A stretch of 64,000 nt of DNA from Caulobacter sp. S45 (lineage in GTDB: Bacteria; Pseudomonadota; Alphaproteobacteria; Caulobacterales; Caulobacteraceae). The position numbers and the translations under genes were made by a program. The notes beneath the pieces were generated by a model, which was given only the letters and a program-made list of their open reading frames with translations, had not been told where the DNA came from and ran no database searches. Shown here in pieces: positions 24,622-34,631 of this stretch (position 1 is the stretch's first letter; the number at the start of each line of letters is the position of its first letter). The stretch lies in contig NZ_LMUL01000010.1 of assembly GCF_009765965.1 (NCBI RefSeq), forward strand, positions 124,001-188,000. Reading direction: 5' to 3'.

Positions 24622-25005
24622 CTACAGCGGCGGTTCGGTGTTGAGCTGCTTGGCCATGTCCAGCAGGCGCTGGCGGGGCCGTTCGCCGAGCTGGGCGTAG
24701 GCGTGGATCAGGTCGCGGGTTTCCTTGCGGGCCAGCATGTCCTTGCCACGGGCTTCGGGCTGCTCGCGGTCGCGGCGCGGCTGGTAGTCCTCCAGACCGT
24801 CGTAGAAGTAGCTCACCGGCACGTCGAGCGCCTGGGCCAGCTGCCATAGGCGAGCGGCGGAGATGCGGTTGGCGCCGCACTCGTATTTCTGGATCTGTTG
24901 AAAGCGGATGCCCACCACCTCGGCCACCTGCTGCTGGGTCAGGCCCAGCAGACGGCGACGACGGCGGAGGCGCTTGCCGAGGTGCAGGTCGATGTCGGCG
25001 CCCAT
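24622..25005 (-). CDS. XRE-family regulator, PraR/PhrR-like
   Basis: 127 residues. Helix-turn-helix of the Cro/CI type at about 9-63, with RLRRRRRLLGLTQQQVAEVVG and RFQQIQKYECGANRISAARLW, nearly the wording of the conserved alphaproteobacterial PraR/PhrR group, which regulates biofilm, stress or phage-like genes. The C-terminal half has the RKETRDLIHAYAQLGERPRQRLLDMAKQL helix common to that group. The ATG at 25005 is chosen because the conserved domain begins there; the longer frame would run back through repeat copy D. Confidence 0.88.
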   Translation of the reverse strand: MGADIDLHLGKRLRRRRRLLGLTQQQVAEVVGIRFQQIQKYECGANRISAARLWQLAQALDVPVSYFYDGLEDYQPRRDREQPEARGKDMLARKETRDLIHAYAQLGERPRQRLLDMAKQLNTEPPL

Positions 25006-25160
25006 GCCCAGGTCTCCCAAAGCTTGCCGTCCCGAAGTGGGACGTATGCGCCTCTCCCGCGCAAGCCCCATGCCGATTTTCGCCGCAGGGGGGAGTCGTT
25101 CGCGTTTGGGGGGAGGGGGCTTGCGTTCGGGGCGGGGGATATGGGGTGGGCGGTGGTTAT

Positions 25161-25276
25161 GCGTGCTTCGAGACGCCCCTGCGGGGCTCCTCAGCATGAC
25201 GAAGGGTATGGGCGGCTTGTCGTCTACCCCACGCCCGTCATGCTGAGGAGCCCCGCAGGGGCGTCTCGAAGCACGC
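25161..25276. repeat. Double-hairpin dispersed repeat, copy D
   Basis: Arms GCGTGCTTCGAGACG...CTCAGCATGACG and inverse, with the same tip CCCCTGCGGGG on both sides, making this copy nearly perfectly symmetric. Spacer about 34 bases. It lies in the 345-bp gap between the PraR-like gene and typA; the rest of that gap holds the typA terminator. Confidence 0.9.
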
Positions 25277-25294
25277 AGTACGGTTCCACAAACG

Positions 25295-25322
25295 AAAACG
25301 GCGGCGCTCGTAAGCGCCGCCG
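25295..25322 (-). terminator. Rho-independent terminator of typA
   Basis: A perfect 10-bp stem, CGGCGGCGCT (25299-25308) with AGCGCCGCCG (25313-25322) and a four-base loop, followed on the minus strand by TTTTCGTTT. Confidence 0.85.
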
Positions 25323-25350
25323 CAATAAACTCAGGTGAAGGACGCGGAAC

Positions 25351-27183
25351 CTAGTCCTCTTTGACCTTACGCTTGCGCATCGAGGGGTTCAGCACCTGCT
25401 TGCGCAGGCGGATGGCCTTGGGCGTGACCTCGACCAGCTCGTCGTCGTCGATATAGGCGATGGCCTGTTCCAGGCTCATGCGGCGCGGTGGGGTCAGGCG
25501 GATCGCCTCGTCCTTGCCGGAGGCGCGCACGTTGGTGAGCTGCTTGGCCTTCATCGGGTTGACGTCCAGGTCGTCCCAGCGCGCGTTCTCGCCGATGATC
25601 ATGCCCTGATAGGTCTTTTCGCCGGCGCCGACGAACATCACGCCGCGCTCTTCCAGGTTCCACAGCGCGTAGGACGCCGTCTCGCCGTCGGAGTTGGAGA
25701 TCAGCACGCCCTTCTGGCGGCCCTCGATGGCGCCGCGGTGCGGTTCATAATGGGAAAACACCCGGTTCAGCACGCCCGAGCCGCGCGTGTCGGTCAGGAA
25801 CTCGCCCTGGTAGCCGATCAGCGAGCGCGAGGGGCTTTCCAGGGTGATACGGGTCTTGCCGCTGCCGGAGGGACGCATGTCCTTCAGGTCGGCCTTGCGG
25901 GCGGACAGCTTCTCGATCACCACGCCGGAGAACTCGTCATCCACGTCGATGACCACTTCCTCGATCGGCTCCAGGCGCTGCTTGGTCTCCTCGTCGATGC
26001 GGTAGACCACGCGCGGACGCGAGATCGACAGCTCGAAGCCTTCGCGGCGCATGTTCTCGATCAGCACGCCGAGCTGCAGTTCGCCGCGGCCCGACACCTC
26101 GAACGCGTCCTTCTCGGCGGTTTCGGCCACCTTGATGGCGACGTTGGATTCGGCCTCCTTGAGCAGGCGGTCGCGGATCACGCGGCTCTGCACCTTGGAG
26201 CCGTCCTTGCCGGCCAGCGGGCTGTCGTTGACCGTGACGGTCATGGAGATGGTCGGCGGGTCGATCGGCTGGGCGGGCAGGGCCTCGCTCAGGGTCAGGT
26301 CGCACAGGGTGTCGGCCACCGTCGCCTTGGACAGGCCCGCCACCGCCACGATGTCGCCGGCCTCGGCCATCTCGATCGGCTGGCGCTTCAGGCCCCGGAA
26401 GGCGAGCAGCTTGGTGATGCGGCCACGCTCGATCTCGACCCCGTCGCGGTTCAGCGCCTTGATCGCCATGCCCGGCGTCAGCGTGCCGGCCTCGACCCGG
26501 CCGGTCAGCAGGCGGCCCAGGAACGGGTCGCTTTCGATCAGCACCGCCAGCACCTGGCCGGGCTCGTCCTTGCGGGCGACGGCCTTAGGCTCGGGCACGT
26601 GGTCGACGATCAGGTCGTACAGGGGCGCCAGGCTGTCGCGCGCGCCGTCCATGGTCAGCGAGGCCCAGCCCTCCTTGCCCGAGGCGTAGACGTGGGGGAA
26701 GTCGAGCTGCTCGTCGGTGGCGCCGATGCTGGCGAACAGGTCGAAGGTCTCGTTCAGCACCCGGTCCGGATCGGCGTGGGGGCGGTCGACCTTGTTCAGC
26801 ACCAGGATCGGACGCAGGCCGAGCTTCAGCGCCTTGCCGAGCACGAACTTGGTCTGGGGCATGACGCCCTCTTCGGCGTCCACCAGCAGCAGGCAGCCGT
26901 CCACCATGCCCAGGATGCGTTCCACCTCGCCGCCGAAGTCGGCGTGGCCGGGGGTGTCGATGATGTTGATGCGGGTCTCGCCCACCTTGCCGTGCCACAG
27001 CACGCTGGTGCACTTGGCCAGGATGGTGATGCCCCGCTCGCGCTCCTGGTCGTTGGAGTCCATGGCGCGTTCGACATGGGCCTCGTTGGCTCGGAACACG
27101 CCGGACTGGGCGAGCAGCTGGTCCACCAGCGTGGTTTTGCCGTGGTCGACGTGGGCGATGATGGCGATGTTGCGAAGCGACAT
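25351..27183 (-). CDS. typA: Ribosome-associated GTPase TypA/BipA
   Basis: 610 residues, full length for the family. A translation-factor G domain opens with [15 protein letters not shown] (P loop), then the switch I region [22 protein letters not shown] and [10 protein letters not shown]. Domain II, the EF-G-like domain III and V segments ([30 protein letters not shown]) and the TypA-specific C-terminal domain ([23 protein letters not shown]) follow. TypA aids 50S ribosome assembly and growth under stress and cold. Terminated by the hairpin just downstream. Confidence 0.97.
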   Translation of the reverse strand: MSLRNIAIIAHVDHGKTTLVDQLLAQSGVFRANEAHVERAMDSNDQERERGITILAKCTSVLWHGKVGETRINIIDTPGHADFGGEVERILGMVDGCLLLVDAEEGVMPQTKFVLGKALKLGLRPILVLNKVDRPHADPDRVLNETFDLFASIGATDEQLDFPHVYASGKEGWASLTMDGARDSLAPLYDLIVDHVPEPKAVARKDEPGQVLAVLIESDPFLGRLLTGRVEAGTLTPGMAIKALNRDGVEIERGRITKLLAFRGLKRQPIEMAEAGDIVAVAGLSKATVADTLCDLTLSEALPAQPIDPPTISMTVTVNDSPLAGKDGSKVQSRVIRDRLLKEAESNVAIKVAETAEKDAFEVSGRGELQLGVLIENMRREGFELSISRPRVVYRIDEETKQRLEPIEEVVIDVDDEFSGVVIEKLSARKADLKDMRPSGSGKTRITLESPSRSLIGYQGEFLTDTRGSGVLNRVFSHYEPHRGAIEGRQKGVLISNSDGETASYALWNLEERGVMFVGAGEKTYQGMIIGENARWDDLDVNPMKAKQLTNVRASGKDEAIRLTPPRRMSLEQAIAYIDDDELVEVTPKAIRLRKQVLNPSMRKRKVKED

Positions 27184-27483
27184 GGGGTGTAACGGCGTCC
27201 GTAAGGGCGCGATCAGCGGGCTGATGCGGGAAGGAGTTGCGGGGCGCTTTTACGCAAGTGCGAGAGTTCGCGCCAGGGCGATGACACCGCAGGCGCATGC
27301 AAGGCGCGTAAAAACGTGTCGGCGAAGCGCGCGACCCGGAGCTTTCGGGGGGATTCCAGGCCGTCCGCACACCTTGGGCCGCGGCTTGCGGCGGTCGGCC
27401 TTGCCGCGTTCGGACGGGCATGGTTCGTTGTCGGCCGAGATGCGCCGCCGGCTCCGGCCCAGGCGTAAAGAGGGGAAAAGCAG
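27184..27483. other. Divergent gap between typA and the PEBP gene
   Basis: 300 bases that must carry the promoters of both genes. No repeat, RNA gene or small gene was recognised. Confidence 0.4.
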
Positions 27484-28113
27484 ATGAACGGTCGCCTGTC
27501 CTTAACCGCCGCCGCCGCGCTGAGCCTTGCGCTCGTCACCGGGGCCGCCGCCCAGGGGGACGCGCCGGTCGACCTCTCGACCCAGATCGCCGTCTTCGTC
27601 CTGCCGGCCAACAGCGGCAAGACGCTGAAGGTCAGCTCGCCTGCCTTCGCCCCCGGCGGGGACATCCCGTTCGTCAACACCCAGTACCGCGGCAACGTGT
27701 TTCCCGGCCTGGCCTGGACGGCGGGGCCCAAGGGCACGCGCGCCTACGCCATCATCATGCAGGACCCTGATAGTCCCTACCATGGCGGGCCGCTGGTGCA
27801 CTGGACCATGTTCGACATCCCGGCCGGCATGACCCGGCTCCCGGCCGCCATGACCGTCCCGCCCGAGGGCTCGCAATACGGACCCAATCCCCACGGCTCG
27901 AGCCAGCCCTACCATGGGCCGCGCACCCCGCCGGGTCCCAAGCACCACTACCACTTCCAGGTGTTCGCTCTGGATGCGGCGCTCCCGCTGAACCCGGACG
28001 TCGACTACGAGACCCTGGCCTCGGAGATGAAGGGCCACATCCTGGCCAGCGGCGACCTGGTCGGCCTCAGCTTCGCCGACCCCGACGCGCCCCCGCCCAA
28101 GCCCAAGGGCTGA
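27484..28113 (+). CDS. Exported PEBP-family (YbhB/YbcL) protein
   Basis: 209 residues with a clear signal peptide (to about GAAAQ). The phosphatidylethanolamine-binding-protein fold is shown by [51 protein letters not shown] and [11 protein letters not shown], which line the small anion pocket. Bacterial members are periplasmic or cytoplasmic and of uncertain role, sometimes inhibitors of proteases or kinases. Starts after AAAAGCAG at 27484. Stands alone, with a hairpin after it. Confidence 0.9.
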   Translation: MNGRLSLTAAAALSLALVTGAAAQGDAPVDLSTQIAVFVLPANSGKTLKVSSPAFAPGGDIPFVNTQYRGNVFPGLAWTAGPKGTRAYAIIMQDPDSPYHGGPLVHWTMFDIPAGMTRLPAAMTVPPEGSQYGPNPHGSSQPYHGPRTPPGPKHHYHFQVFALDAALPLNPDVDYETLASEMKGHILASGDLVGLSFADPDAPPPKPKG

Positions 28114-28156
28114 TTAAGCTGGTTATCGGGGCTTCGTCCCCGGGAACGTCCCACTT

Positions 28157-28188
28157 CCGCTCATCCCCGCCTTCGCGGAGATGAGCGG
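28157..28188. repeat. Hairpin between convergent genes
   Basis: CCGCTCATCCCCGC, loop CTTC, then GCGGAGATGAGCGG; paired except for one position. It lies between the convergent PEBP and APC genes and may terminate both. It resembles the 19844-19871 hairpin but with a different core. Confidence 0.55.
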
Positions 28189-28218
28189 ATCAGAGGCGAT
28201 CCGATCTTGGCCCCGTCC

Positions 28219-29751
28219 TTAGAACGGGCCGCCCGGCGCGCTGCCGTCCAGGTCCTCGACGTCGATCACGCCGCGCCGTACGTTGCTCCTCCAGAAGCCA
28301 TAGCTGAAGTACAGCGCCAGGCCGATGGCGCTCCAGATCGGGAACAGCAGCTTGGCCTCGATCGGCAGGCTGATGAACAGGACCACGCAGCCCACGATCG
28401 ACATCGGCGCCACCACGAACAGCAGCGGCGCCTTGAACGGGCGATGCCGGTCCTTGGCCGTGAAGCGCAGGATCATCACCGCCAGCGAGACCACGCCGAA
28501 TGCGAACAGGGTGCCGGAGTTCGAATAGTCCGCCAGCTTGCCGACCGGCAACAGGCCCGCCGCGATGGCCACGCCGACGCCGGTGATCATGGTCACGACG
28601 TGCGGCGTCTTGAAGCGCGGATGCACCGAGCTGAGCACCTTGGGCAGCAGGCCGTCGCGCGCCATCACGAAGAAGATCCGGGTCTGGCCGAACATCATCA
28701 GCAGGATCACCGAGGGCAGGGCGAAACCCGCCGCCAGACCCAGGATGTTGCCGATCAGCGGATGGCCGACCTGGCGCAGCACGTGGGCCAGCGCCTCGCG
28801 CGAGCAGACCAGCGGCAGGTGGGCGCCGAGCTGGGCGCAGCGCTCGGTCAGGGCGCGCGAACCGGCGGCGATGGTCTCGCCGTGCGGGCCGTAGACGGGC
28901 TGGGCTCCATAGGCGCCGACCGCGCCACCGGCCACCAGCAGGTAGAAGATGGTGCAGATGACCAGCGAACCGATCAGTCCGATGGGTACGTTGCGCTGCG
29001 GGTTCTTGGTCTCTTCCGCGGCGGTGGAGACCGCGTCGAAGCCGACATAGGCGAAGAAGATCGAGGCGGCCGCCCCCAGCACCCCGGTCCCGCCCGAGCC
29101 GAGCGGATTGCCCCACCCCTTCGGCGCGAAGGGATGGAAGTTATGCAGGTGCATGATCGGCAGCGTGCAGGCGACGAAGGCGGTCAGTGCGATCACCTTG
29201 ATCGCCACCAGCACAGCGTTGGCCGTGGCGCTCTCCTTGGTGCCGACCACCAGCAGGGCCGTCACCAGGGCGGTGATGATCACGGCCGGCAGGTTGAAGA
29301 TCCCGCCGCCGTCCGGCCCCGCGGCCAGGGCCGCCGGGATGGTGATGCCGGCGAAGCTGTGCAGCAGGCCGGTGATGTAGCCCGACCATCCCACCGCCAC
29401 CGCGCTCGCGCCCAGGGCGTACTCCATGATCAGCGCCCAGCCGACCAGCCAGGCGACGATCTCGCCCAGCACGGCGTAGGAGTAGGTGTAGGCCGAGCCC
29501 GCCACCGGCACCATCGAGGCCAGTTCCGAATAGCAGAGCGCCGCCACCGCGCAGACCGCGCCGGCGATGATGAACGAGACCATCATGCCGGGGCCGGCCT
29601 TCTGGGCCGCCTCGGCGGTCAGCACGAAGATGCCGGTGCCGATCACCGCGCCTATCCCCAGCAGGGTGAGCTGGATCGCGCCCAAAGAGCGATGCAGCGA
29701 TTTCTTTTCGGCCGTGGCCAGGATTTGGTCGAGCGGCTTAACGCGCCACAT
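28219..29751 (-). CDS. APC-family amino-acid permease (YfnA/CAT branch)
   Basis: 510 residues, about 12 membrane segments. GIGAVIGTGIFVLTAEAAQKAGPG forms helix 1, followed by ELASMVPVAGSAYTYSYAVLGE and FAYVGFDAVSTAAEETKNPQRNVPIGLIGSL. It resembles the permease at 5483-6940 but has a longer loop (YGPHGETIAAGSRALTERCAQLGAH) between helices 7 and 8. Imports or exchanges amino acids across the inner membrane; substrate not set by sequence. Not part of the hydroxyproline locus by position; it stands alone between a PEBP gene (convergent) and a methyltransferase gene. Confidence 0.9.
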   Translation of the reverse strand: MWRVKPLDQILATAEKKSLHRSLGAIQLTLLGIGAVIGTGIFVLTAEAAQKAGPGMMVSFIIAGAVCAVAALCYSELASMVPVAGSAYTYSYAVLGEIVAWLVGWALIMEYALGASAVAVGWSGYITGLLHSFAGITIPAALAAGPDGGGIFNLPAVIITALVTALLVVGTKESATANAVLVAIKVIALTAFVACTLPIMHLHNFHPFAPKGWGNPLGSGGTGVLGAAASIFFAYVGFDAVSTAAEETKNPQRNVPIGLIGSLVICTIFYLLVAGGAVGAYGAQPVYGPHGETIAAGSRALTERCAQLGAHLPLVCSREALAHVLRQVGHPLIGNILGLAAGFALPSVILLMMFGQTRIFFVMARDGLLPKVLSSVHPRFKTPHVVTMITGVGVAIAAGLLPVGKLADYSNSGTLFAFGVVSLAVMILRFTAKDRHRPFKAPLLFVVAPMSIVGCVVLFISLPIEAKLLFPIWSAIGLALYFSYGFWRSNVRRGVIDVEDLDGSAPGGPF

Positions 29752-29932
29752 GGTTTCCCCTATCGGCTCGGTTTGTCCGAATCTGCCTTTGCAACAGGGG
29801 CATACGGCCGCCTCCCGTCAAGCGCCAAGCTTCATCCGCCGGTCGCAACGATCCCGCCTGCGCGCGAGGCCGCGGTCGATGACCAATCCTGAGGCGGCGT
29901 GTCGCCAGGGTCGGCGCCAGCACTGTTGGCCC

Positions 29933-30691
29933 TCAGGTCCGGCGAAGGATCGCAACGGATTGACCGAGCGATCCGCCCACGCCGGCGTCGCCAGGGCCCA
30001 CGAACTGTTCGCGCTCGAAGCCCAGTTGCGAGCACCACAGGTCGATCACCGACCGCTCGATGAACATGTCCAGGTGGACGCGCCGGGATTCGCTGACGGC
30101 ATGGACGGCGTTGCGAAACACCAGCCAGTGCTCCGGCGCCCGGAATTCGAGGAATGAGAAGACCAGCCGGCCGCCGGGACGGATCACCCGCGCCAGTTCG
30201 CTGAGATAGAGGAAGGTCTCTTCGTGCTGGAGATGGGTGAAGACGCTGAACGCGCAGGCCATGTCGAACCGCTCATCGGTCACCGGCAAGGTCAGCTTGG
30301 TGTTCAGCACGAACCTGTAGGACGGCGGCGCGCGCGTGCGGGCGTAGGCGAGCAGTTCGGGGATGATGTCCAGGCCCAGGTATTCGACGGCGACCCGGTC
30401 CTTCAACGTATTCGCCAGCCGGCCGCTGCCGCAGCCAAGGTCCAGCAGCCGGTCGCCGTCCGCCAATCCGGCATCGATCAGCACCTGGGTCTGGAGCTGT
30501 CCCATCTCGGCGTAGAGCCCGCCCACAGCCCGGCTCATGGCCTCGTCCAGCGGATATTGAGCGATGAGGCTCTGAACCAGGCGACGATAGTCCCGCGTAT
30601 AGTGCGTGCGGTCGTCGCCGCTCAGGCGGAGCAAGGCGTAGCGCGCCATGCCCCTCATGCGCCGGACCGTGTCCGGAAGCCTATTACTCAT
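29933..30691 (-). CDS. Class I SAM-dependent methyltransferase
   Basis: 252 residues. Motif I is LLDLGCGSGRLANTL, motif II YLGLDIIPELLAYAR, and FDMACAFSVFTHLQHEETFLYLSELARVIRPGGRLVFSFLEF covers motifs IV-V. The arrangement, with a helical N-terminus of about 90 residues, is that of small-molecule or sugar methyltransferases (Methyltransf_11/25). Substrate unknown. It stands alone on the minus strand; no operon partner within 150 bp. Confidence 0.85.
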   Translation of the reverse strand: MSNRLPDTVRRMRGMARYALLRLSGDDRTHYTRDYRRLVQSLIAQYPLDEAMSRAVGGLYAEMGQLQTQVLIDAGLADGDRLLDLGCGSGRLANTLKDRVAVEYLGLDIIPELLAYARTRAPPSYRFVLNTKLTLPVTDERFDMACAFSVFTHLQHEETFLYLSELARVIRPGGRLVFSFLEFRAPEHWLVFRNAVHAVSESRRVHLDMFIERSVIDLWCSQLGFEREQFVGPGDAGVGGSLGQSVAILRRT

Positions 30692-30792
30692 GCTGTATCG
30701 CTGCTTGCCTGGAACGTCGTGACGGTCGGGTTGAAAACCAGATCGTCTCTACGAGTTCGCGAAGCGGGAGGCTAGCCCGCCGCGTCCCGCCT

Positions 30793-30828
30793 CGACGTCG
30801 GGGCCGCCCCCCGGTAGCCCCGACGTCG
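30793..30828. terminator. Strong hairpin after the beta-rich protein gene
   Basis: An 11-bp perfect stem, CGACGTCGGGG (30793-30803) with CCCCGACGTCG (30818-30828). It lies just after the stop of the minus-strand gene at 30837. There is no T-run, so termination would be unusual. Confidence 0.45.
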
Positions 30829-30836
30829 CGCGGCGT

Positions 30837-31613
30837 TCAGCTCTTGTCGTAGACCGCGACCGTCTTCTCGGCCTCCTTCTCCGGGACCCAGGAGGTGTCG
30901 GTCAGCATCTTGCCGCCCGCCGACACGGTCATGACGCCCTTCACATAGGCCTTGCCCTTGAGCGTGATGGAGTACTCCCACTTCTCCGGGGCGAGCGCCT
31001 TGTAGCTGGCCATCGCGCCGGGCGGGATAGTCGGGCCCTTGATCTCCACCGGCGTCCCATCGGTCGGTCCGGAAATCGTCTGCTTGTAGCTGGGGACGCT
31101 GAGTTCGAACTGGCCGGCCGAGGGGGTCGTGATGGTCATGACGTCGGTGGCCGCCTGCACCTTGACGTCCTTCCACTTGCCCGCGAGGCCGTGCGATCCC
31201 GAGACCCGGTCGTAGACGTCGCTCTCGGTGACGGTCTTACCGTCGGGCCGATACTCGACATAGGAGGAGATCATCTTCTTGCCGTCGGCGGAAATCTCGC
31301 GGTGGGTCTTGCTCAGCACCTTGTCCTCGTTCTTGGCCACCACCTCCCAGGCATGGTCGCCCACCTTGGTCCAGGCCATGGTGCGGCCGGGAAGGATTGT
31401 GTAGTCCTTTCCATCCATCGCGAAATCGTAGGAAATGGTGCTGCCGTTCGAGTAGTGGAAACCTTTCGCCGACTCCGTATAGGTGAAGGTGTCGCCGGTG
31501 AACTTGCTCATCTTGACGTTCAGCTTCCACGTTCCGGCGAACGGGCTGCTGTAGGCCAGCGCGGAACCCGCGCTGACGCCGATCAGCATGATTGCGATTG
31601 CAAGGCGTTTCAT
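30837..31613 (-). CDS. Exported lipocalin-like protein of unknown function
   Basis: 258 residues. A signal peptide (MKRLAIAIMLIGVSAGSALA) is followed by FAGTWKLNVKMSKFTGDTF, the kind of opening seen in lipocalin-like and DUF-type beta-barrel domains that start with G-x-W. Alternating beta-rich text (MDGKDYTILPG, WEVVAKNEDKVLSKTHREISADGKKMISSYVEYRPDGKTV) and a second half with SLAGKW-like GLAGKWKDVKV suggest two related beta domains. No catalytic motif seen. Probably periplasmic and possibly ligand binding. Codon use is normal for the window. Confidence 0.75.
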   Translation of the reverse strand: MKRLAIAIMLIGVSAGSALAYSSPFAGTWKLNVKMSKFTGDTFTYTESAKGFHYSNGSTISYDFAMDGKDYTILPGRTMAWTKVGDHAWEVVAKNEDKVLSKTHREISADGKKMISSYVEYRPDGKTVTESDVYDRVSGSHGLAGKWKDVKVQAATDVMTITTPSAGQFELSVPSYKQTISGPTDGTPVEIKGPTIPPGAMASYKALAPEKWEYSITLKGKAYVKGVMTVSAGGKMLTDTSWVPEKEAEKTVAVYDKS

Positions 31614-31833
31614 AATCGTCCTCCCGACGAGCTATTGTTTGAACAGGCTGGAAAGCAACTGTCGAAGCTGTACTTTAAGAGGAAAGCGTTGGAGCTGAAG
31701 GCGTCAGCTCGGCAGGCGCGCGCAGCGCATGCATCCGTACTGATAGAGAATACTGTGTAGGAGCCAATACCTGAGCGTATTCCGCATTAACTGGTTTGGC
31801 AATCCACTAGGACGGCGTACATAGAATACGTGG

Positions 31834-32613
31834 CTAGTTGACGCCCGGACAATGCATCTTGGCGGCCTCGCCCGCGCCGAACTTCATCGTGCACTTATAG
31901 TGGATGGAGACGTCCATGCCGTGGGTGTGCACCGTCATCTTGTCCTTGGGCAGCAGGGCCGCAGCCGCCCCGCTTTCGACATAGGCCCGACGCGCGTCGG
32001 CGACCGCCTGCTGGGTGCGCATCTGGGTGGGGACGACGTCGATCTGTTCTTCCCGATGCACGGCGAGCTGGCGGGCGCATTCCGCCCTGTCCTCGCCGCC
32101 GCCCGGCGCGCCCAGACGCGAACAGGCCGACATCGCCCGCAGCGCCGCCCCCGTGCGCGCCCGGTCGGCGGCGGCTTCGTCCGGCGCGGGCGGGGCCGGG
32201 TTCGCCGGGCCGGGCGCCGAAATCGGGGCGGGCGGGACGGGGCGCTCGACCACCGGCTGGGCGGGTATCGGCGGGGTCAGCGGAGTCGGCCGCGCGCGGT
32301 CGGGCTTGGAGGCGATGGGCTGGACGATCCGGGGCGCGCTCGCTAGCGGGGCCGGCGGCGCTCGGAGGCGGTCGGGGAAAAGGTCCAGGCGGATCGCGGT
32401 CTCGGGCGCGGCAGGCGGCGACCACAGGGCTGGCCGTCCGGTCAGCAGCAACAGGGCCAACAGGGCGGCGTTGAGCCCGATCCCGACCAGCAGGGCGCCG
32501 GCCGCCCGTCGCAGCCGCTGCCGGCCGGGCGTCCCGAGCCCCCGCGCGCCCAGCGCCGCTATCGACATGATCCACCGCCCCACCCGCGAGGCGCGCGGAT
32601 CGGCGCCGTTCAA
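31834..32613 (-). CDS. TonB-like membrane-anchored proline-rich protein
   Basis: 259 residues. One N-terminal membrane segment (LLVGIGLNAALLALLLLTG, about 42-60) is followed by about 90 residues rich in proline (PRIVQPIASKPDRARPTPLTPPIPAQ), as in TonB energy transducers, then a small C-terminal domain with four cysteines (SACSRL, AECARQ, HYKCTM, MHCPG). That C-terminal domain is not the usual TonB fold, so the partner is unclear. Start TTG 32613 has GGGAGGA ten bases upstream; ATG at 32568 (MSIAALG) is an alternative. Confidence 0.65.
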   Translation of the reverse strand: MNGADPRASRVGRWIMSIAALGARGLGTPGRQRLRRAAGALLVGIGLNAALLALLLLTGRPALWSPPAAPETAIRLDLFPDRLRAPPAPLASAPRIVQPIASKPDRARPTPLTPPIPAQPVVERPVPPAPISAPGPANPAPPAPDEAAADRARTGAALRAMSACSRLGAPGGGEDRAECARQLAVHREEQIDVVPTQMRTQQAVADARRAYVESGAAAALLPKDKMTVHTHGMDVSIHYKCTMKFGAGEAAKMHCPGVN

Positions 32614-32670
32614 CCTATAGCGATCCTCCCGGATGGCGTTTTTGCGGCGCGGCCCAGCTCCGGATCGCCG

Positions 32671-33753
32671 TCAGTATCGCGCGGCGCTGCGGGTCAGCAC
32701 TGGCATGGCCTTGGTCGCCAGCCCGTCGATGGTGGCCCCGGCGAAGGCCAGGCTCGGCGCCCGGTCCCGGTTCAGGTCCGCCGGGAAGTTGAGCGTCGGC
32801 TTGGAAACCTGGTCCAGGGCGGCGACCTGCGCCTCGCTCAGCCGGACATCCAGCGCGGTCAAGTTGTCGTGGAGCTGCTCCTGCCGCCGCGCGCCGATCA
32901 GGGTCGAGGTCACGCCTGGCCGGCCCTGCACCCAGGCCAGGGCCACCGCCGCCGGGGTGGCGTTGAGTTCCTCGGCGATCGGCTTCAGCACGTCGACGAT
33001 CTGATAGGCCTTCTCGGTCGGGCCGCCGCCCATCGAGGCGCGGTCGGACGTCTTGGAATCGGCGTTCTCGCGGGTGTACTTGCCCGACAGCCAGCCGCCC
33101 TTGAGCGGACCCCACGGCATGGCGCCCAGGCCCAGCTCCCGCGCCATCGGCGTCAGCTCGCCCTCCACTGTCCGCTCCAGCAGCGAATACTCGATCTGCA
33201 GAGCGATCAGCGGCGCCCAGCCGCGGAAGTGGGCGATGGTCTGGGCCTGCGCCACCTTCCAGGCCGGCAGGTCGGAGACGCCCAGGTAGCGGACCTTGCC
33301 GGCGCTCACCAGGTCGTCCATGGCGCGCAGGGTCTCCTCGATGGGCGTCCCGGCGTCCCAGTTATGCAGCCAATACAGGTCGATATAGTCGGTCTGCAGC
33401 CGGCGCAGCGACGCCTCGCACTGCTCCACCATCGCCTTGCGTCCGCCGCCGCCGCCGTTGGGATCGCCGGCGTGCAGGTTGCAGAAGAACTTGGTGGCGA
33501 TCACCGTGCGGTTCCGGCGCGCCCGATTACCCGCGAAGAAGTCGCCGATGATCTTCTCGGAATGGCCGTTGGTGTAGATGTTGGCGGTGTCGACGAAGTT
33601 GCCGCCCCGATCGAGATAGTCGGCCAGGATGGTCTGGGACTCCTCGGGGCTGGAGCCCCAGCCCCAGTCGTCGCCGAAGGTCATGGTCCCCAGGCAGAAC
33701 GGGCTGACGCGCAGGCCAGAGCGGCCGAGGGTGACGTAGGAATCGAGCGGCAT
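32671..33753 (-). CDS. Aldo/keto reductase
   Basis: 360 residues, TIM-barrel NADPH oxidoreductase. The catalytic tetrad is seen as D and Y in FVDTANIYTNGHSE, K in VIATKFF and H in LYWLHNWD. The cofactor-side end is WVQGRPGVTSTLIGARRQEQLHDNL. It resembles the YhdN/Tas group that reduces a wide range of aldehydes. The start ATG 33753 follows GGAAGAGAAAC. It is downstream of the SDR gene by 35 bp and divergent from an AraC regulator, so the three form a small regulated set. Confidence 0.92.
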   Translation of the reverse strand: MPLDSYVTLGRSGLRVSPFCLGTMTFGDDWGWGSSPEESQTILADYLDRGGNFVDTANIYTNGHSEKIIGDFFAGNRARRNRTVIATKFFCNLHAGDPNGGGGGRKAMVEQCEASLRRLQTDYIDLYWLHNWDAGTPIEETLRAMDDLVSAGKVRYLGVSDLPAWKVAQAQTIAHFRGWAPLIALQIEYSLLERTVEGELTPMARELGLGAMPWGPLKGGWLSGKYTRENADSKTSDRASMGGGPTEKAYQIVDVLKPIAEELNATPAAVALAWVQGRPGVTSTLIGARRQEQLHDNLTALDVRLSEAQVAALDQVSKPTLNFPADLNRDRAPSLAFAGATIDGLATKAMPVLTRSAARY

Positions 33754-33788
33754 GCTGTTTCTCTTCCAGGTTCGCGAAAGATAAGGCC

Positions 33789-34631
33789 CTAGCTGGCGTA
33801 GTCCCCATCGGCGCTCACCGATAGAGCCCGCCAGCGGTCGAACTCGGCCAGCATCGCGGCCAGCTTCGCCTCGGCGGCGTCCAGGGCGATCGAGCCGGCG
33901 AGGAAGCGCATGGGCGGGGCGGGATCGTTGGCCAGCTTCACCATGGCGTCCGCCAGCTTCACCGGATCGCCCGGCTGCTGGCCGTCGCGCTGTTCGAACC
34001 CGGCCCGCAACTGTCCCCGCCGCGCGTCGTAGTCCGCCACCGGGTGGCCGCCGAAGCGGATCGAGGCGGGCGTGAGGAAGTCGGTGCGAAAGGGGCCGGG
34101 CTCGACGATGGTCACGAACAGCCCGAACGGCGCGACCTCCTTGGCCAGGGCCTCGGAGAAGCCCTCCAGCGCGAACTTGCTCGCGCAGTAGAGCGAGGCC
34201 AGCTCCGCCCCCAGCAGGCCGCCGAGCGAGGAGATGTTGAAGATGCGCCCCGTGCGCGCCGCGCGCATCGCCGGCAGGGCCGCCCAGGTGGTGCTGAACA
34301 CGCCGAACAGGTTGGTGGCGAACTGGGCCTGGACGTCGTGGGCGTCCATCTCCTCGAAGAACCCCAGGTGGCCATAGCCGGCGTTGTTCACCAGCACGTC
34401 GATCCCGCCGAACCGCGAGACAGCGGTCGCCACCGCCGCCTTGGCCTGGTCCGCATCGATCACGTCCAGCTCGACCGACAGCAACGTCTCGCCGTCCGGG
34501 CCAAGGGCTTCGCTGAGGCTCGCGCGCTGGCGGCCCGTGGCCACGACCCGGTCGCCGGCGCGCAGGGCGGCCTTGGCGATCTCGAGCCCGAGCCCGCGGC
34601 TGGCGCCGGTGATGAACCAGGTCTTCTGCAT
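33789..34631 (-). CDS. Short-chain dehydrogenase/reductase (SDR)
   Basis: 280 residues. Cofactor motif TGASRGLGLEIA (T-G-x3-G-x-G) near the N-terminus, NNAGYG, and the catalytic S-Y-K as ISSLGG and YCASK. It resembles classical SDRs that reduce ketones, with a C-terminal FVTIVEPGPFRTDF. ATG 34631 is chosen because AGGGAG lies eight bases before it; 34640 is an in-frame alternative. Cotranscribed with the aldo/keto reductase, both divergent from the AraC-type gene. Confidence 0.92.
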   Translation of the reverse strand: MQKTWFITGASRGLGLEIAKAALRAGDRVVATGRQRASLSEALGPDGETLLSVELDVIDADQAKAAVATAVSRFGGIDVLVNNAGYGHLGFFEEMDAHDVQAQFATNLFGVFSTTWAALPAMRAARTGRIFNISSLGGLLGAELASLYCASKFALEGFSEALAKEVAPFGLFVTIVEPGPFRTDFLTPASIRFGGHPVADYDARRGQLRAGFEQRDGQQPGDPVKLADAMVKLANDPAPPMRFLAGSIALDAAEAKLAAMLAEFDRWRALSVSADGDYAS